A stretch of DNA of 64,000 nucleotides from Jaapia argillacea MUCL 33604 (Eukaryota; Basidiomycota; Agaricomycetes; Jaapiales; Jaapiaceae): assembly GCA_000697665.1 (NCBI GenBank), contig KL197754.1:42622-106621 (forward strand), written 5' to 3'. The position numbers and the translations under genes are program-made. The notes beneath the pieces were generated by a model, which worked only from the letters and a program-made list of their open reading frames with translations, had not been told where the DNA came from and did not search any database. Of this stretch, positions 46,616 to 58,701 are shown one piece after another. How positions within the stretch are numbered: position 1 is the first letter of the stretch; every line of letters begins with the position of its first letter.

Positions 46616-48573
46616 CCTGACAGTTGTACAACAAGTAATAGAAAGAATGGATAAAAGCGCAGGCCGTCAGTGTCGACGATAAACGCTGTGCAGATATCGT
46701 TGACAAATCAACTCACGAATTTTTGGTTTTTCGATTTTTGAGATGCGATTTAGATGGTTTTAATCACAGGTACGTCGCACGCGTGAGGTCGGTCGTAAAG
46801 ATGACCTGCCAGCAGGCGAACAAACAGTCGCAGTGGAAAGTTTGAGAGCGAAAAGAGGGTCGGACGCTGTCGGTAGCGATCCGCTCAGTGTCTGTCCTAA
46901 AGGTAAGGACGAAACGTTACAGAATTATCGTGGGACCCTGCGATGCACAAAATTGGCCGCACAGACCCCGGCCACGCCCCAGACTCGCGGAAAACGCCTG
47001 CGCACTTATCTCACCATTGTCCTCAAATTATTCTACGTCGATGACCGTAAAACAAGCAGGGATAAGACATCACAATAGGCGGTGATTGTGCGGGGAAGGA
47101 TCGGTCTTGGAGGTCGAATGGTCAGGGGAAACAAAAGGGGAGCATTTTACTCGTAAAACAGAACATTCTACAGATATAGACGGGCAGCCAGCCACACAGC
47201 GATTGCAAAATATTGGGATGGGATCAAAACTGATGCATTGCTAAGAATATAGATCTTGCTTTCGAAACCAGCATAAGTAATCCATCGTCGGACCACTTCC
47301 ATGTCGGTGTACGGCATCAGCAGTACTCTGGGTTTCGTTGACAATGATCTGCCATGAACATGCCATGGTCCATATCGATATCGGACCTGGAGTGCTCACT
47401 TACGATGGACGAACTCAGAGATTAGTCCAATCACGATGGCGGCGCTGGGCTCAGGCGAACTTACATACATAACACAGCGCAGATAGATGCTGCTGATACT
47501 TCGTGGGTCGAAATCATCGAAACTTGATGTCTCGAGGTAGAACGGATCGCAGTCAGTGCAATGCATATGATGGCAACACCAATCCTTTCCGCAGCGGATG
47601 CCAAACAACCTTCATGGGCACTCCCCGCAAACCGTTCACCCACCAATCAAGTGCGTCCCTTGGTGAATGACGGACCACTGCCAACCGGTTCGGATCAAGG
47701 AAAGTTCAACAAACTCGTGAAAACGAAGGTCCACTCACAATTCAGTTAGAAGTAACATCGGGTGAAATGATGTCTCCGTATCCGATGCATCGTGGCCAGT
47801 GCATGTTTCCAAAACGTATTGGATGACTTGGAAGGTACAGACTCTTGGCAAACCACCGATTTCCCGCAGCCAGAATTCGCGAGAACGACAAGACTCGAGT
47901 TGACTGAGAGAATGGTGTTCACCGAGCCTCCATGTCCCTTGTCCTGATGGCCAAAGGAAGTGAAAACATTTCGCGGCAGAAGCCTCGTCTGCATGTCCAT
48001 GTCTGGATTCCTCCCCGCAGAAAAAGTGTGGGGAAGGAACTGTGCAGCTTTCCATCATCTCTAAATTGTTGCGTAGGCTTTCCGGGGTCCTCTGGAGAGC
48101 TTGACCGATGTCATCAGGATAAATCTGGCATATCAGCCCTTTTCTCCACTTGAACTCTCAGGTACGTACCTCGGAGCCGTACGACTCCCGCCAAGTCATA
48201 CATGCATGGCATGACATGTGGGGCAATGCCAGCCATCGGGGTGCGGGCACGGCGGGCCCGACGCGTACTGCCACATGCACACCGAGTACCGTTTGGGGCT
48301 GGAGCCGTCCTCAGCCTGCAGAGTCATCGTAACAGAGCCCATGATCCCTTTGTACTCCAGTGAGTCGTCATTATTGTGTTGCGCAAGCTCCGACAGAGTA
48401 TAAAAGGATGTTAGTTTCTACACCAGAATTTGATTATTGTTCCTCATCGTTACCGCCAGCCAGAGTTGAACAAAGCCACATTTAGAGTGATCGCGAGTTT
48501 GACCTTCCAAGTAACAAGGCACCAAGACCGACGCCGCCGACAAGAGATCCATCTGCTCTTGCGCAACTAAGCT
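46616..48573. other. Long intergenic region with a xylanase-promoter-like block
   Basis: 1.96 kb without a gene I can assign. Its left end is the eIF4G promoter. At 48398-48425, GTATAAAAGGATGTT followed by TTTCTACA.CCAG closely resembles 17408-17450, the core promoter and 5' UTR of xylanase 1, yet no xylanase follows. Minus-strand frames at 47396-48058 encode a Cys-containing sequence (VVLANSGCGKSV) without a known family. Confidence 0.4.
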
Positions 48574-51500
48574 ATGCCGAAATTTCGCAAGTCCAAATCC
48601 GAGTCGAGCCACCAACCAAACTCAACGCCCACAAGCAACCTCCTAATTTCGCGCGTTCAATCCCATTCGAATACCACGAAATGTCCAAGTCTCTCAGCAA
48701 CCAACCTCGCAACATACCATCATCTCTCCTGCGACCTCTACCTTCACTCCATCTACCATGCTAGCGATCCCGACCCATCCTCAATCCCTATCCTCCCCAA
48801 ATCTGCGCCTACCTCTCTAGCACTTGCCCAATTCACCCGGGGTCTAACATGGGAATCCCACCTCTTCTCCACCCTCGATTCTTCAAACCTCTTGCTAACA
48901 GTCCACTCACACCCACTCACCGGCCTCGAAATAGCCGATATCATCTCATTTGACGACCGAGATCATTTCTTTGTTGCTGGATTGACGTTTTGGCCTCCCC
49001 AAGATAAGCTAGAGGCGGAATTTAGGAACAAGGGGAGTACACCGGTAAGGTTTGGATTGGCGAAACCAGATTTAGTTGAGATTAGAAGGGAAGGTGATGG
49101 GAGGGTGGTTTGGGAGGCTGTGGATGCAAAAGCTTCAAGTGCTGTCAAGGTCAATATCGATACTATTTTGAATGGCTAGATTAAGGATCTAACGACCTGC
49201 TTTCGCTTCGCTTGCTATTTCAGACATCTCATCATGTTCAAATATTCTTCTACAACCTCTGCTTATCCCACCTACTCCCCTCTCCTCCTTTCACTCCATC
49301 ATCCACCGCAGGAATCTGGCTCCCTCCTCCCTCTTTCTCCCCTTCCTCTTCCACCAGCATCAACTCCCTACCCCCCATATCCCGTATCCCTCTTTCCCTC
49401 CTCTCCCCTTCCCTCACTCCTTTCCTCTTCACAACCCTCCCCCGCATCCTCTCCACCCCTTACTCCTCAGTCACATGGCATTTCAACCCCCTCTGCGAAA
49501 GTTGTCCTTTCGAAACTAGGTGTCGGGAGAGGGTAGGAAGGGAAGGGAAAATTGGTGTGATACCCAACGTGTCTTTGAGTGATGCGAAGGTTGTCGAGGG
49601 GTTAGTAGGGTTGGCGAAGAGACGGTTTGAGGTTGAGGGTGGTGTCGGGAAAGGGAAGGAGACGAATACGGATATTGAAGAGATTCATTTGTTGTTGGGT
49701 GATGAGAGACAGATGGAGGATATGGATAAACGATACCCGAGTACGATGAGGAAAGCTAGGAGGATACTAGGTGTCCCTCCTCGGAAAGGTCGTCAAGAGA
49801 AAGCAGGAGGATACAGTCCAGCTGTTGAGGCTGCGTTAACTAAGATGCCCCAGGTCAGTCCTCGCCTTCTTCCCACCGTTCGCTGGGAAGTTGATTGTGA
49901 ATCCTATAAATGCTAGGTAATTCGCCGACGGAACTTCACCCTCCCCAAATCTGAAGACATAGCAGTGATAATCTCACTTCTTCACGACCCGAGCACCAAC
50001 TCCATCGCAGCATACTCCATCTCCATCTTCTCATCGCTTGAATCCACCGAACTACAAGGACCACGACGGTACTTTGGTGAGGTGAGCGCGTTGGTACCGA
50101 CGTTGGCTGGGGTTATCCGATCGATTTTGGCCCTCAACCCTCCTGCGTCTGAGAAAGGGCGTAAGCTTGGTCCTACGACGCAATTTCACACTTTCTCGCA
50201 AAGCGAACGGACGTTATTGCAGAAATTCCTGATCGATTTTGCTCTTTCTGCCGTTCCTTCCTCTTCTTCCACCTCACCTCTCGACTCGCCGGAAGAAGAC
50301 ACGAGTGACGATACGACCAAGTCCATTTCAGATATCCGTCTCTGCATTGGCGCTCTATGTGAAGGTGCCTCCCTCCTCTCAACATCTTACCAACCCCTCA
50401 TCCTCTCCGGCGCTCTCCTCTCCTTCCTCTCCTCCCGGACGGGACATGCAAGACGCTCCAAGGCGGAGCTCAAAGCTTGTGCTGAACGCCTCGGCTTACC
50501 TTCCTCTCATACGGTGGGCGGATTGAAGAAAGAGTTGAGCGTAGATCAACTTAGGAAAGCTGTTGAAGGAGAGGTGGAGAGGTTGAAAGTTGAAGGAGGG
50601 AGAGTGGCCGTGAGGGATGAGGAAGGGAAGATTATTAGGAGGGGTGAGGTGGGTTTGGTTCCCAGGGTTGGGGTGGTGAAAAGGGAGGTGGAGAGGTTGA
50701 TTGCGTTGCCTGTTGCTGGGTACTGGGGTCTGAAAGAAGGTGTCAATGTCTGCTTTCCCAGGCGGAAGGGGACCGTTGTTCGACCGATGAAGATATCTAC
50801 TCAGCGTATAGCGTTGGTGATGTGAAACGGTTGGAAAGGATGATGGAGGAAAGGAATCGGTGGATATATGCGTTGATCAAGGAAGTGAGGAGAAGGGTCG
50901 CGAGTGACGCGGATAAGGGTGAGATGCTGGTGAATGAGGCGAAAGTACTTTCCGCAAGTTTTATGGATGTCTGTAGGGAGGGGAGGTTAAAGAAATTGTT
51001 TTATTTTCAACAAGTTGGTCCTTGTTCTCATCCCTATCTTCAATTCATCACCTGACCATCCTTTGTCTCCAGTTTGAAGTCCTTTCAAGGCTGACGGATC
51101 TGTGGCAAGCCCGCATTGATGGTTGCCCGGATGCACCGATTCTGGAGTATACGACAACGCGAAACTCTTATGGCAAGACCCTGCATTCTTTTGCCCTGAT
51201 CAGCGGGTCTTTGGAGGTCCCGGCCGACAAGGACAGAGCGTTCTTCGATTATATCCTCGTCGAAGACCTTGACTCTTCACCCACCGACACCAAATCTGCC
51301 TTACACGGTAATTTGGATGCACCGATGGAGAACGACGTCCCTCTGGAGGCTCTATTCGATGACCTCCCCGTGTCGAACCTTGTATTTCCCCTCAATAGGT
51401 TCACACAACCCAGATGGCTCGAATCGCAACACCCAGAGGTTCAGAGAGGGTTGTTCATCGTGGATGTGAGGGATATCTTCATCGAGGGAGGGAAGACGAA

Positions 51501-53710
51501 GGTTGTTTTGAATACTTGGGGGACGGGAGGCTTCCCTGAGGGTGCAACGGGGAAGGGGAGAAGATGGAGGCTTTCGCCGCGGCTTGTGGATTTTAATTTG
51601 GTCAAGATTCTTTCCACGTTGCTCGAGTTGGATCTCAAATGTGATAGAGGTGACGTGCAAGAAGATGACGAAGATGAAGTGCCATTCTTGCAACTCATCT
51701 CAAACCCGCACGCCTTCTCCGTACGATCCGCATCGGACATGTCTGCCGAGATGCTCAAAGAGGAAGTCTCGATTCATGGAATGTTTCGCGAGTTGGCCGG
51801 CTTAGGAAGTGTTGGTGCGTCTGCGTTGTGTTTGAAGACCTCGCAGAGGAGGGCGACGAAGAGGATTTTGGCCAATCGATTGTCGGTGATTTGGGGTCCT
51901 CCTGGTACGTCGCATTCGGCTTTCTTATCATTTTTAACTTCATTGCTGAGCATCTTATCCAGGCACGGGGAAGACATATACCATAGCAGCGTCACTACTT
52001 CGATTACTCCAAATCCAGCTTCGCCTCGACATCTGCTCGGATACGAGACAAGTGGTATTCATCACAGCCATGACTCACGCCGCTATCGAGGCTTGCTTGA
52101 AGAAGTTGTCCTACCTTATGGAGAGCTACAGGCGAATTGAAGGATTTTCTGCCGAGTGGTTGGATAATGTACAAGTGGAGCATGTGCTGAAAGGCGGAGA
52201 GCATCCAGCGCCTTCTGCTAGGTCATCAAACGTGTTCATCTATGCTGGCACCGTCTATCAAGTAAGCCTTCGTTACTTTGGGGCTGTAAGTCGCCTCGAA
52301 CTGAGTCCTCCCTTTCTTTTTGTCGGGTAGTTGTACAACTTCAGCAAAAGGTGCTCTTTAGAAGCCGACTGCGTCATCATTGACGAAGCTGGTCAACTCA
52401 GCTTAGGATTGACCTCACTGGTTTTACGCTCCCTCCGCCCCCACTGTGGACGAGTCATCATCGCCGGGGACTCAGAACAGTTGGCGCCGATTTTGACGGG
52501 TAAGTACCCGACATTAGAGAGTAGATTGTTTGGATCGATATTGGACTGTGTCATGCATATGGCCTCCCCGGAGGAGGGACAGATCGTGCCCCAAGTTGTA
52601 TCAGAGCCCATGGCGTCTCCGGAGACGTCTTCCCAGATCAGTACAATTGTGCAACTTACCGAGAATTTCAGGTGAGCTTTGTTGCCATCCTGGCGCTGCT
52701 TTTCTGCTAAATCTATGTTACGAAGGCTCAATCCGGATCTCGGAGATTTCATCTCTACTATTTATGCTCGACCATTCAAGCCCCAGAAATCACAGGCGAA
52801 ACACCTTGCAGCTCAACTCAAGACCCTTGAAACAATACCCTCTCCAGCGTGTGAAAATGGTGGAGGGAGCCCCACGCCCTTGGGAGAAGATATCAGACAA
52901 GTCCTTTTGAATCTGTCGAAAGCGATGTCGCGCAAGCCTCAGCGACGTTTACAAGTCCCTCGGGCAAAGGTTACCACCCTCCCTGTCGATAGTCGTATCG
53001 TGGGTTCCGACCCTTTCACATCGTCGCCGCCTGCTCCCATCACATCGGTCCTCCCAATCTCGTTACTGCTTATCAACCTCCTCCCTCAATACCAAGCATC
53101 AAACACTCCCTCATATCAAGCTCTAGAGGAGATCAGCTACGAGACACACGTCAAAGGGGAAGCAGCCGTAGCTGCACAATTCGTGAAATATCTCAGGAGA
53201 TGCGCACCAGAGGATGACATCTTCGTCGCCACTCCTCATAGAATCCAGAGATGCGCTGTCAAGGAGGCATTGGTTGCCTCTGAATCGCAGAATGTTGAAG
53301 GAAACGAGGAATACCAGGCGCTGGTGAAAGCTATGGAAAACCTAAAGGTTCCAAGCCCGAAACCTTCATCAAACGACCCTACGATCAAACAGACAGGAAC
53401 TGTCACAGTGGATACGGTAGAGAGACTTCAAGGCTCTGAAGCTGCGTTCGTTATCTGTCTCTTCTCGCACACGCATACTTCATCCGCCTCCACCGACTTG
53501 AGTTTCTTACTTGAGCGGCGACGTCTCAACGTAGCCATTAGTCGGGCGAAGACACTTTGTATCCTCATCACTTCTGATCAAGTGTTGAGACCATCGGTGA
53601 GCGCTCTGGCTAATGAGGAGACGGCGAAGGGTGTTGCATTTTTGAGGGCGTATGAAGAAAGGGCCTGGAGTACGGATGTTAAGGTTGACTTGACCGCCTT
53701 TAATATATAG
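48574..53710 (+). CDS. RecB-like Fe-S nuclease fused to SF1 helicase (Dna2-like layout)
   Basis: Eight exons (48574-49149, 49224-49853, 49917-50711, 50762-51013, 51073-51904, 51963-52261, 52331-52671, 52726-53710) give 1569 residues. The N-terminal PD-(D/E)XK nuclease has Asp166 in KPDLVEI, VDAKAS (184-189) and HHVQIFFYNL. Cys53 together with CESCPFETRC (Cys283, 286, 292; C-x2-C-x5-C) fits the four-cysteine 4Fe-4S clamp of Dna2/AddB/Cas4 nucleases. The C-terminal UPF1-like SF1 helicase has Walker A GPPGTGKT (1025-1032), DEAGQ, GDSEQLAP, LTENFR, VDTVERLQGSEA and RRLNVAISRAK. It probably acts in DNA end or flap processing, though an RNA role is possible. True Dna2 has different nuclease motifs, so I do not name it DNA2. 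Intron 50712-50761 is inferred from the frame change. Confidence 0.82.
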
Positions 53711-54597
53711 CTTTGGCTTTGGGAACACAATGTAATCATACTTGCACGATTTGTAGCAACGCTCTCAACAAAAACGAAACATGAACCAAGAACCGTCATT
53801 CAATTTGCCGTCCATTGCCGTTCACGTGCAACAACAAATTTGAACCCTCGTCGTTTTCAAACCATTCCCGTCCATGTAACGGCTTCCCAGACAGAATCTG
53901 ATGCGCATGTGGGGGTTTGCTCTCGACGACCCCGTTGTATCTCTCGCCGTGAATACAGCACGTACACCGACTATGTATCATCAGCGTATCAGACCAGGAT
54001 TGGAAGAGAAGGAAAGGTGACAAGTGAGTAACTCTTGTCGTTCTATCAGAGTGAAATGATGAACACTCCAAGTATCCTTTTACTTTTTGCGACGAGAGGT
54101 TTTGTGACCTTCGGGACGCACCTCGCTCTTGGATGAACCCGTCTTTCCAAGACGTTATCTTCTCGCTGACTTATTCTCGTTGAGCTTATCGTTGGACGTG
54201 GATCCTCAGCGCTGATGATTTGTTACCTTACAGGGCCACGTCGGGTACGAACGGCACAGGTGCCTACACAAGGTCCCCTGGCGATTGCGCTACAAGTCAG
54301 GATTTCGTCGTCGACCATATCGTTCCATAGTTCTCAGGATGATGGACTCCCTCAAGTCGCATCGAACCACATGTCCAAGAAACCTCAGGGTCACCTACAG
54401 CAATCAGGGCTGACTTTGTAATCTAGCTCGAGTACAAATATCACAGAACAGACTTCACAGCTATGTTCGCCAAAATATAAACGAAGACGGCTCAAGGTGT
54501 CCCGTCGTTTCAATTACCCTGCGAAATGGATGTCTGAGATTGCACGGCGAAGCCACAACTGAGCATCACCCACCTGATCACGATGTGTTGGACCAGA
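53711..54597. other. Convergent spacer
   Basis: 887 nt between the 3' ends of the helicase (plus) and an F-box gene (minus). No gene or RNA recognised; only short frames. Confidence 0.45.
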
Positions 54598-55899
54598 TCA
54601 CCAAGTACCTTTCTTCCAAAGTTCCGCAGCAAACTGATCACTGACTTCGTCCCAATCCATGTAGCCATTGTCGTACCTCGTCCAAGCGACGTGATGACAA
54701 GAATCCATGTGGATAGGAAGGACAAATTGTCGAAGAGAAGGACAGGTTTGCATCAAGGTCTTGGCGAAATCGGCATGTTTCCCATTGTGGGATTCCCAGA
54801 GGTTAAACCAGAGGGAATTGTCAGCACAACCGGGACGACCCGCTTCAAACATGCTGGCGCTCAACCAGCCGAGGACCCTCAAGTTCTTGAACCTTGATAA
54901 TGCGTCGACAACCTGGTTTGGCGTGTCGATATCGCTATCTTGGACGTCGGGGTCCTGGAATGAACAGAACGATGAGAAATGGTCGACAAAGAGTTGAACA
55001 GGACGCACCTTCTCATAACATTCCTCGACACGCCCATCGTACATCGTCAAGACCCTAATATTGGGAAGAGCATGGGCCAAATGATTTAGCAGGGTAGAGG
55101 TGGTGATGTCGCCTGCGTTTGCTCCCCGCCTCCAGATCCCAATGCCAGTGACGGAGGGGCAAAATTGAGACAAGAAATGGACCACCGGGACCTCGTCCTC
55201 GCCATTGAAGGAGATGTGCAATCGTTCAATGGGGCGGGGCGACGTAAAGGAAAGTATTACGTCTGGTGAAGCATCGAGGACTTTGAGCCTGGGGAGAAAA
55301 TCGTCAGGGAGAGGATCCTTGGGGTCCAGAGGGGTAGCGAAACTGCAGGGCCGATGGTTCCATGTCGTGATATGAGGGAACTTCGAAAGAAGTCGGACAA
55401 CAAGGTCATAATCGACCTTGAAACTAGAAAACTCTCGTAAACGAAAAGGACAGATCGCCAAGATCCCGAAGATCGAACGAAGCTCCTCTGGGGAGAAAAA
55501 ATCCCGCTCATCCCGCCTGATGGTTAACTTCCGAAGGGACAAAAGGTTATAGAAGGCGAGGATGATGGTAACGCGAATCCTATCAATAGCCATCCAGGGC
55601 TGGGGAGTGAGTTCCAACTCTCGAACACAGTGTGCGAGCTGATGGTTCTCCGTGAAGGTTCGCATCAAGGCCATCGCCTGAGGGGGCGATGGGAAGATGA
55701 TGGAGGAATAAAGCGCTCGGTCAACGTGGAGTTGAAAAGTTCGATTGAGAGCGCATAGATGGAAGATCTCGTGTTTGGGTAGATGGCCGAGGATTTTCTT
55801 CAATATTTCCGCTGGCAAGGTTGTGGGACTGGCTTTCTGGAACGGAGTGAAAGCTCGTTCTTTAGGTCGCATCATTATGAGATTAGTATTGTAAGGCAT
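54598..55899 (-). CDS. F-box protein
   Basis: An uninterrupted minus-strand frame; I place the start at 55899 (MPYNTNLIMMRPKERAF), giving 433 residues. The open frame continues 89 codons upstream but that part lacks protein-like conservation. The F-box is at residues 25-65: LPAEILKKILGHLPKHEIFHLCALNRTFQLHVDRALYSSI. The remainder has irregular LRR-like segments (LLSLRKLTIRRDE, LPRLKVLDAS, LPNIRVLTMYDG, FKNLRVLGWLSA). As an SCF adaptor it would select unknown substrates for ubiquitination. It is unrelated in detail to the F-box-like protein at 14756. Confidence 0.78.
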   Translation of the reverse strand: MPYNTNLIMMRPKERAFTPFQKASPTTLPAEILKKILGHLPKHEIFHLCALNRTFQLHVDRALYSSIIFPSPPQAMALMRTFTENHQLAHCVRELELTPQPWMAIDRIRVTIILAFYNLLSLRKLTIRRDERDFFSPEELRSIFGILAICPFRLREFSSFKVDYDLVVRLLSKFPHITTWNHRPCSFATPLDPKDPLPDDFLPRLKVLDASPDVILSFTSPRPIERLHISFNGEDEVPVVHFLSQFCPSVTGIGIWRRGANAGDITTSTLLNHLAHALPNIRVLTMYDGRVEECYEKVRPVQLFVDHFSSFCSFQDPDVQDSDIDTPNQVVDALSRFKNLRVLGWLSASMFEAGRPGCADNSLWFNLWESHNGKHADFAKTLMQTCPSLRQFVLPIHMDSCHHVAWTRYDNGYMDWDEVSDQFAAELWKKGTW

Positions 55900-56691
55900 T
55901 ATGAGAGATTCTGCAGCGAAGTGAGTTGGACGTAGAAGAGAAGTTGACGTAGAACATACAGGCGAGTCCCAGGATATTACAAGATAAAGAAGGGGATGGA
56001 TTGAGATCACCAGGATCTGTGCTAAGGGAAGTTCAGTACCCTCAAGCGAAGCAAGGAAGGGCAAAGATACTTGATGTAGGTGGGAAACTTGGATGAGAAT
56101 CACAATGGGCATGGGCTGACTTAAATACCGAAGAGGATTTCCAAGATGATTGTCGTCCAGCACCATTTGCTGGACGGAACTCCACGCTCAGATCAGCCAG
56201 GCCATTCCGATAACTTTGATGCTGCTTCGCGAGGAGCGAGAACAATTGACAAGGATGATCGTTCCATTGCGACCTATTGTCGCAAGAACAAAAAGGCAAC
56301 TGCGAAGACAAAGCCGCTGGGCCATCACGTGCACGTGGGTACATCTTGGCCGGTCTCCAGCAGATCCAAGTAGCATCGGAGATTCCTTGGAGCCCATATA
56401 CAGAGAAACCTATGCTAACACTGCAAACCATCGATAGCAGCAACAAGGAGAGGTAATGCTGTACATAGGGAACTGGAAGATCAGTGTAGAACTCTGCTTG
56501 CCGATTGCTGACTTCGAGCCGCTGGGTGTAAATTTGAAGCGGAGACGGAAAACGGAAACCTTGTTACGCCGCAATTATTACGGCAAGATACTGGTGTTTG
56601 TGGGTAAAAGAAAAAGAAAAAGAAAAAGAATAATCAAAAATAGCAGAGCTATTTTCGCTATCTGTACACTCAGATAGCACCCTCGTCAAAG
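55900..56691. other. Intergenic
   Basis: Promoter side of the F-box gene; no other gene recognised. A short A/G tract with AAAAAG repeats lies at 56606-56630. Confidence 0.45.
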
Positions 56692-56761
56692 GTCCTGTGG
56701 TGAAGTGGTTATATTCTATCCCCGTTTGTGGATGAGTGTTGGTTCAATCCTGAGTGAGGAC
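56692..56761 (+). repeat. tRNA-like sequence beside the assembly gap
   Basis: Seventy nucleotides begin GTCCT and end AGGAC, so the ends can pair as an acceptor stem. TGGTGAAGTGGTTA resembles an A box, and GGTTCAATCC (56741-56750) fits the B box with a T arm that pairs mostly by wobbles. The anticodon arm is poor (8-nt loop), so it is probably a tRNA pseudogene or the head of a tRNA-derived element and not a working tRNA. Confidence 0.45.
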
Positions 56762-56825
56762 ATTTTTGATAAATCATTTTTTACTCAGGATTTCTGGTTA
56801 TATCTGAGACAGTTTGGTATTCAAA

Positions 56826-57734
56826 NNNNNNNNNNNNNNNNNNNNNNNNNNNNNNNNNNNNNNNNNNNNNNNNNNNNNNNNNNNNNNNNNNNNNNNNNNN
56901 NNNNNNNNNNNNNNNNNNNNNNNNNNNNNNNNNNNNNNNNNNNNNNNNNNNNNNNNNNNNNNNNNNNNNNNNNNNNNNNNNNNNNNNNNNNNNNNNNNNN
57001 NNNNNNNNNNNNNNNNNNNNNNNNNNNNNNNNNNNNNNNNNNNNNNNNNNNNNNNNNNNNNNNNNNNNNNNNNNNNNNNNNNNNNNNNNNNNNNNNNNNN
57101 NNNNNNNNNNNNNNNNNNNNNNNNNNNNNNNNNNNNNNNNNNNNNNNNNNNNNNNNNNNNNNNNNNNNNNNNNNNNNNNNNNNNNNNNNNNNNNNNNNNN
57201 NNNNNNNNNNNNNNNNNNNNNNNNNNNNNNNNNNNNNNNNNNNNNNNNNNNNNNNNNNNNNNNNNNNNNNNNNNNNNNNNNNNNNNNNNNNNNNNNNNNN
57301 NNNNNNNNNNNNNNNNNNNNNNNNNNNNNNNNNNNNNNNNNNNNNNNNNNNNNNNNNNNNNNNNNNNNNNNNNNNNNNNNNNNNNNNNNNNNNNNNNNNN
57401 NNNNNNNNNNNNNNNNNNNNNNNNNNNNNNNNNNNNNNNNNNNNNNNNNNNNNNNNNNNNNNNNNNNNNNNNNNNNNNNNNNNNNNNNNNNNNNNNNNNN
57501 NNNNNNNNNNNNNNNNNNNNNNNNNNNNNNNNNNNNNNNNNNNNNNNNNNNNNNNNNNNNNNNNNNNNNNNNNNNNNNNNNNNNNNNNNNNNNNNNNNNN
57601 NNNNNNNNNNNNNNNNNNNNNNNNNNNNNNNNNNNNNNNNNNNNNNNNNNNNNNNNNNNNNNNNNNNNNNNNNNNNNNNNNNNNNNNNNNNNNNNNNNNN
57701 NNNNNNNNNNNNNNNNNNNNNNNNNNNNNNNNNN
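56826..57734. other. Assembly gap (909 N)
   Basis: A run of N. Both flanks (56762-56825 and 57735-57920) are AT-richer than the rest of the window and carry no gene, suggesting an unassembled repeat such as a transposon. Open frames across it are artefacts of untranslated N. Confidence 0.95.
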
Positions 57735-58701
57735 ACTTCCAACAACTGATGGGTCCTGGGGTGTTGTCCATCAACAAGCAAATTAAAGAATCCAGTGGTA
57801 CAGGCAGAATAAGCAGATAAAAGTTAACTTTCTTGAGGCTAGTGGGTGGATAAAGACCAAAGACCTTTATTTAGATAAAATTCGGATTTTTCTGAAGTTG
57901 TTTGGTCGTCTGAGAGGCCGTGGATGAGGAGCTACAAGCATCAGAAGGACCGTGAGAAAATGCACCCAAAATGTCCAAATATAGTAACTACAGCCACGCG
58001 TTTGAAGCGTGGGAAAATAATTGAAACTCCGCTATCTGGCCGGTATCTACCACACACACCAGTAGCAAGTCATTATTACTTACTACGAAACTCGTATAAT
58101 GAAACTGAACTCATTTTATTGCGAATCTCGTCTAGGATTGTCGTGGCCCGTGGGTTGGCTTGCGCAACGCGCATACACAATTTCTTTGTTCACTGCCTGG
58201 ATTTGCATGGGCGGGATTCAGCTCTACAGACTTGGTGCACTTACGTTGGATGCCGCTTCCGAGTCTGAGCCTCCTTCAATATTATGAACTGCTGTGGATC
58301 TCCGGCTTATATCCCAGTGTCTCCTCGGGCTTGATGGCGACATCTGAAGCTCTGAAGTTCTGATTCGCTCAGGTTCTGTCAATATAACGGCAGCATCCTG
58401 CGGATTCCAGCCATAAGTTTGCCAGTTCAGCTCCTACAACCAAACTCGGAACGTGAGATCACTTTGACTTCGCCGCGACAGATGTATCGGATGCTCATAA
58501 GAACCGCAGTGGTACCATTCTGAATTTAGCTCTCCTCTTCTGATAACCAGCGTATATGGGTCCGTACCTATCATCCATCTCGGCGTCGCCCAGCGGCCCT
58601 GTCAAACAGTCTCCCTGAGACTCGATGGCGCCCTAGGGTACCGAAGCTATTTATTGTGCACAGTTGGATAAGCCTGCCGTCGAATCCAGCCTACCTTCCC
58701 C
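57735..58701. other. AT-rich gap flank and promoter region
   Basis: From the gap to about 57920 the sequence is AT-rich and unlike its surroundings; after that composition returns to normal. No coding feature recognised before the membrane-protein gene at 58702. Confidence 0.4.

Noticed and set aside
47735-48058. Minus-strand P-loop-like NSGCGKSV
   Set aside because: The Walker A spacing G-x4-GKS is not met, the frame is short, and no other NTPase motif follows.
55900-56166. 89-codon N-terminal extension of the F-box protein at 54598-55899
   Set aside because: It is open but leucine-rich without pattern, and the Met at 55899 directly precedes the F-box region at normal spacing.
56705-57820. 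Open frames of more than 300 codons across the N run
   Set aside because: The N bases are translated as unknown residues; the real sequence is missing, so no gene can be claimed.
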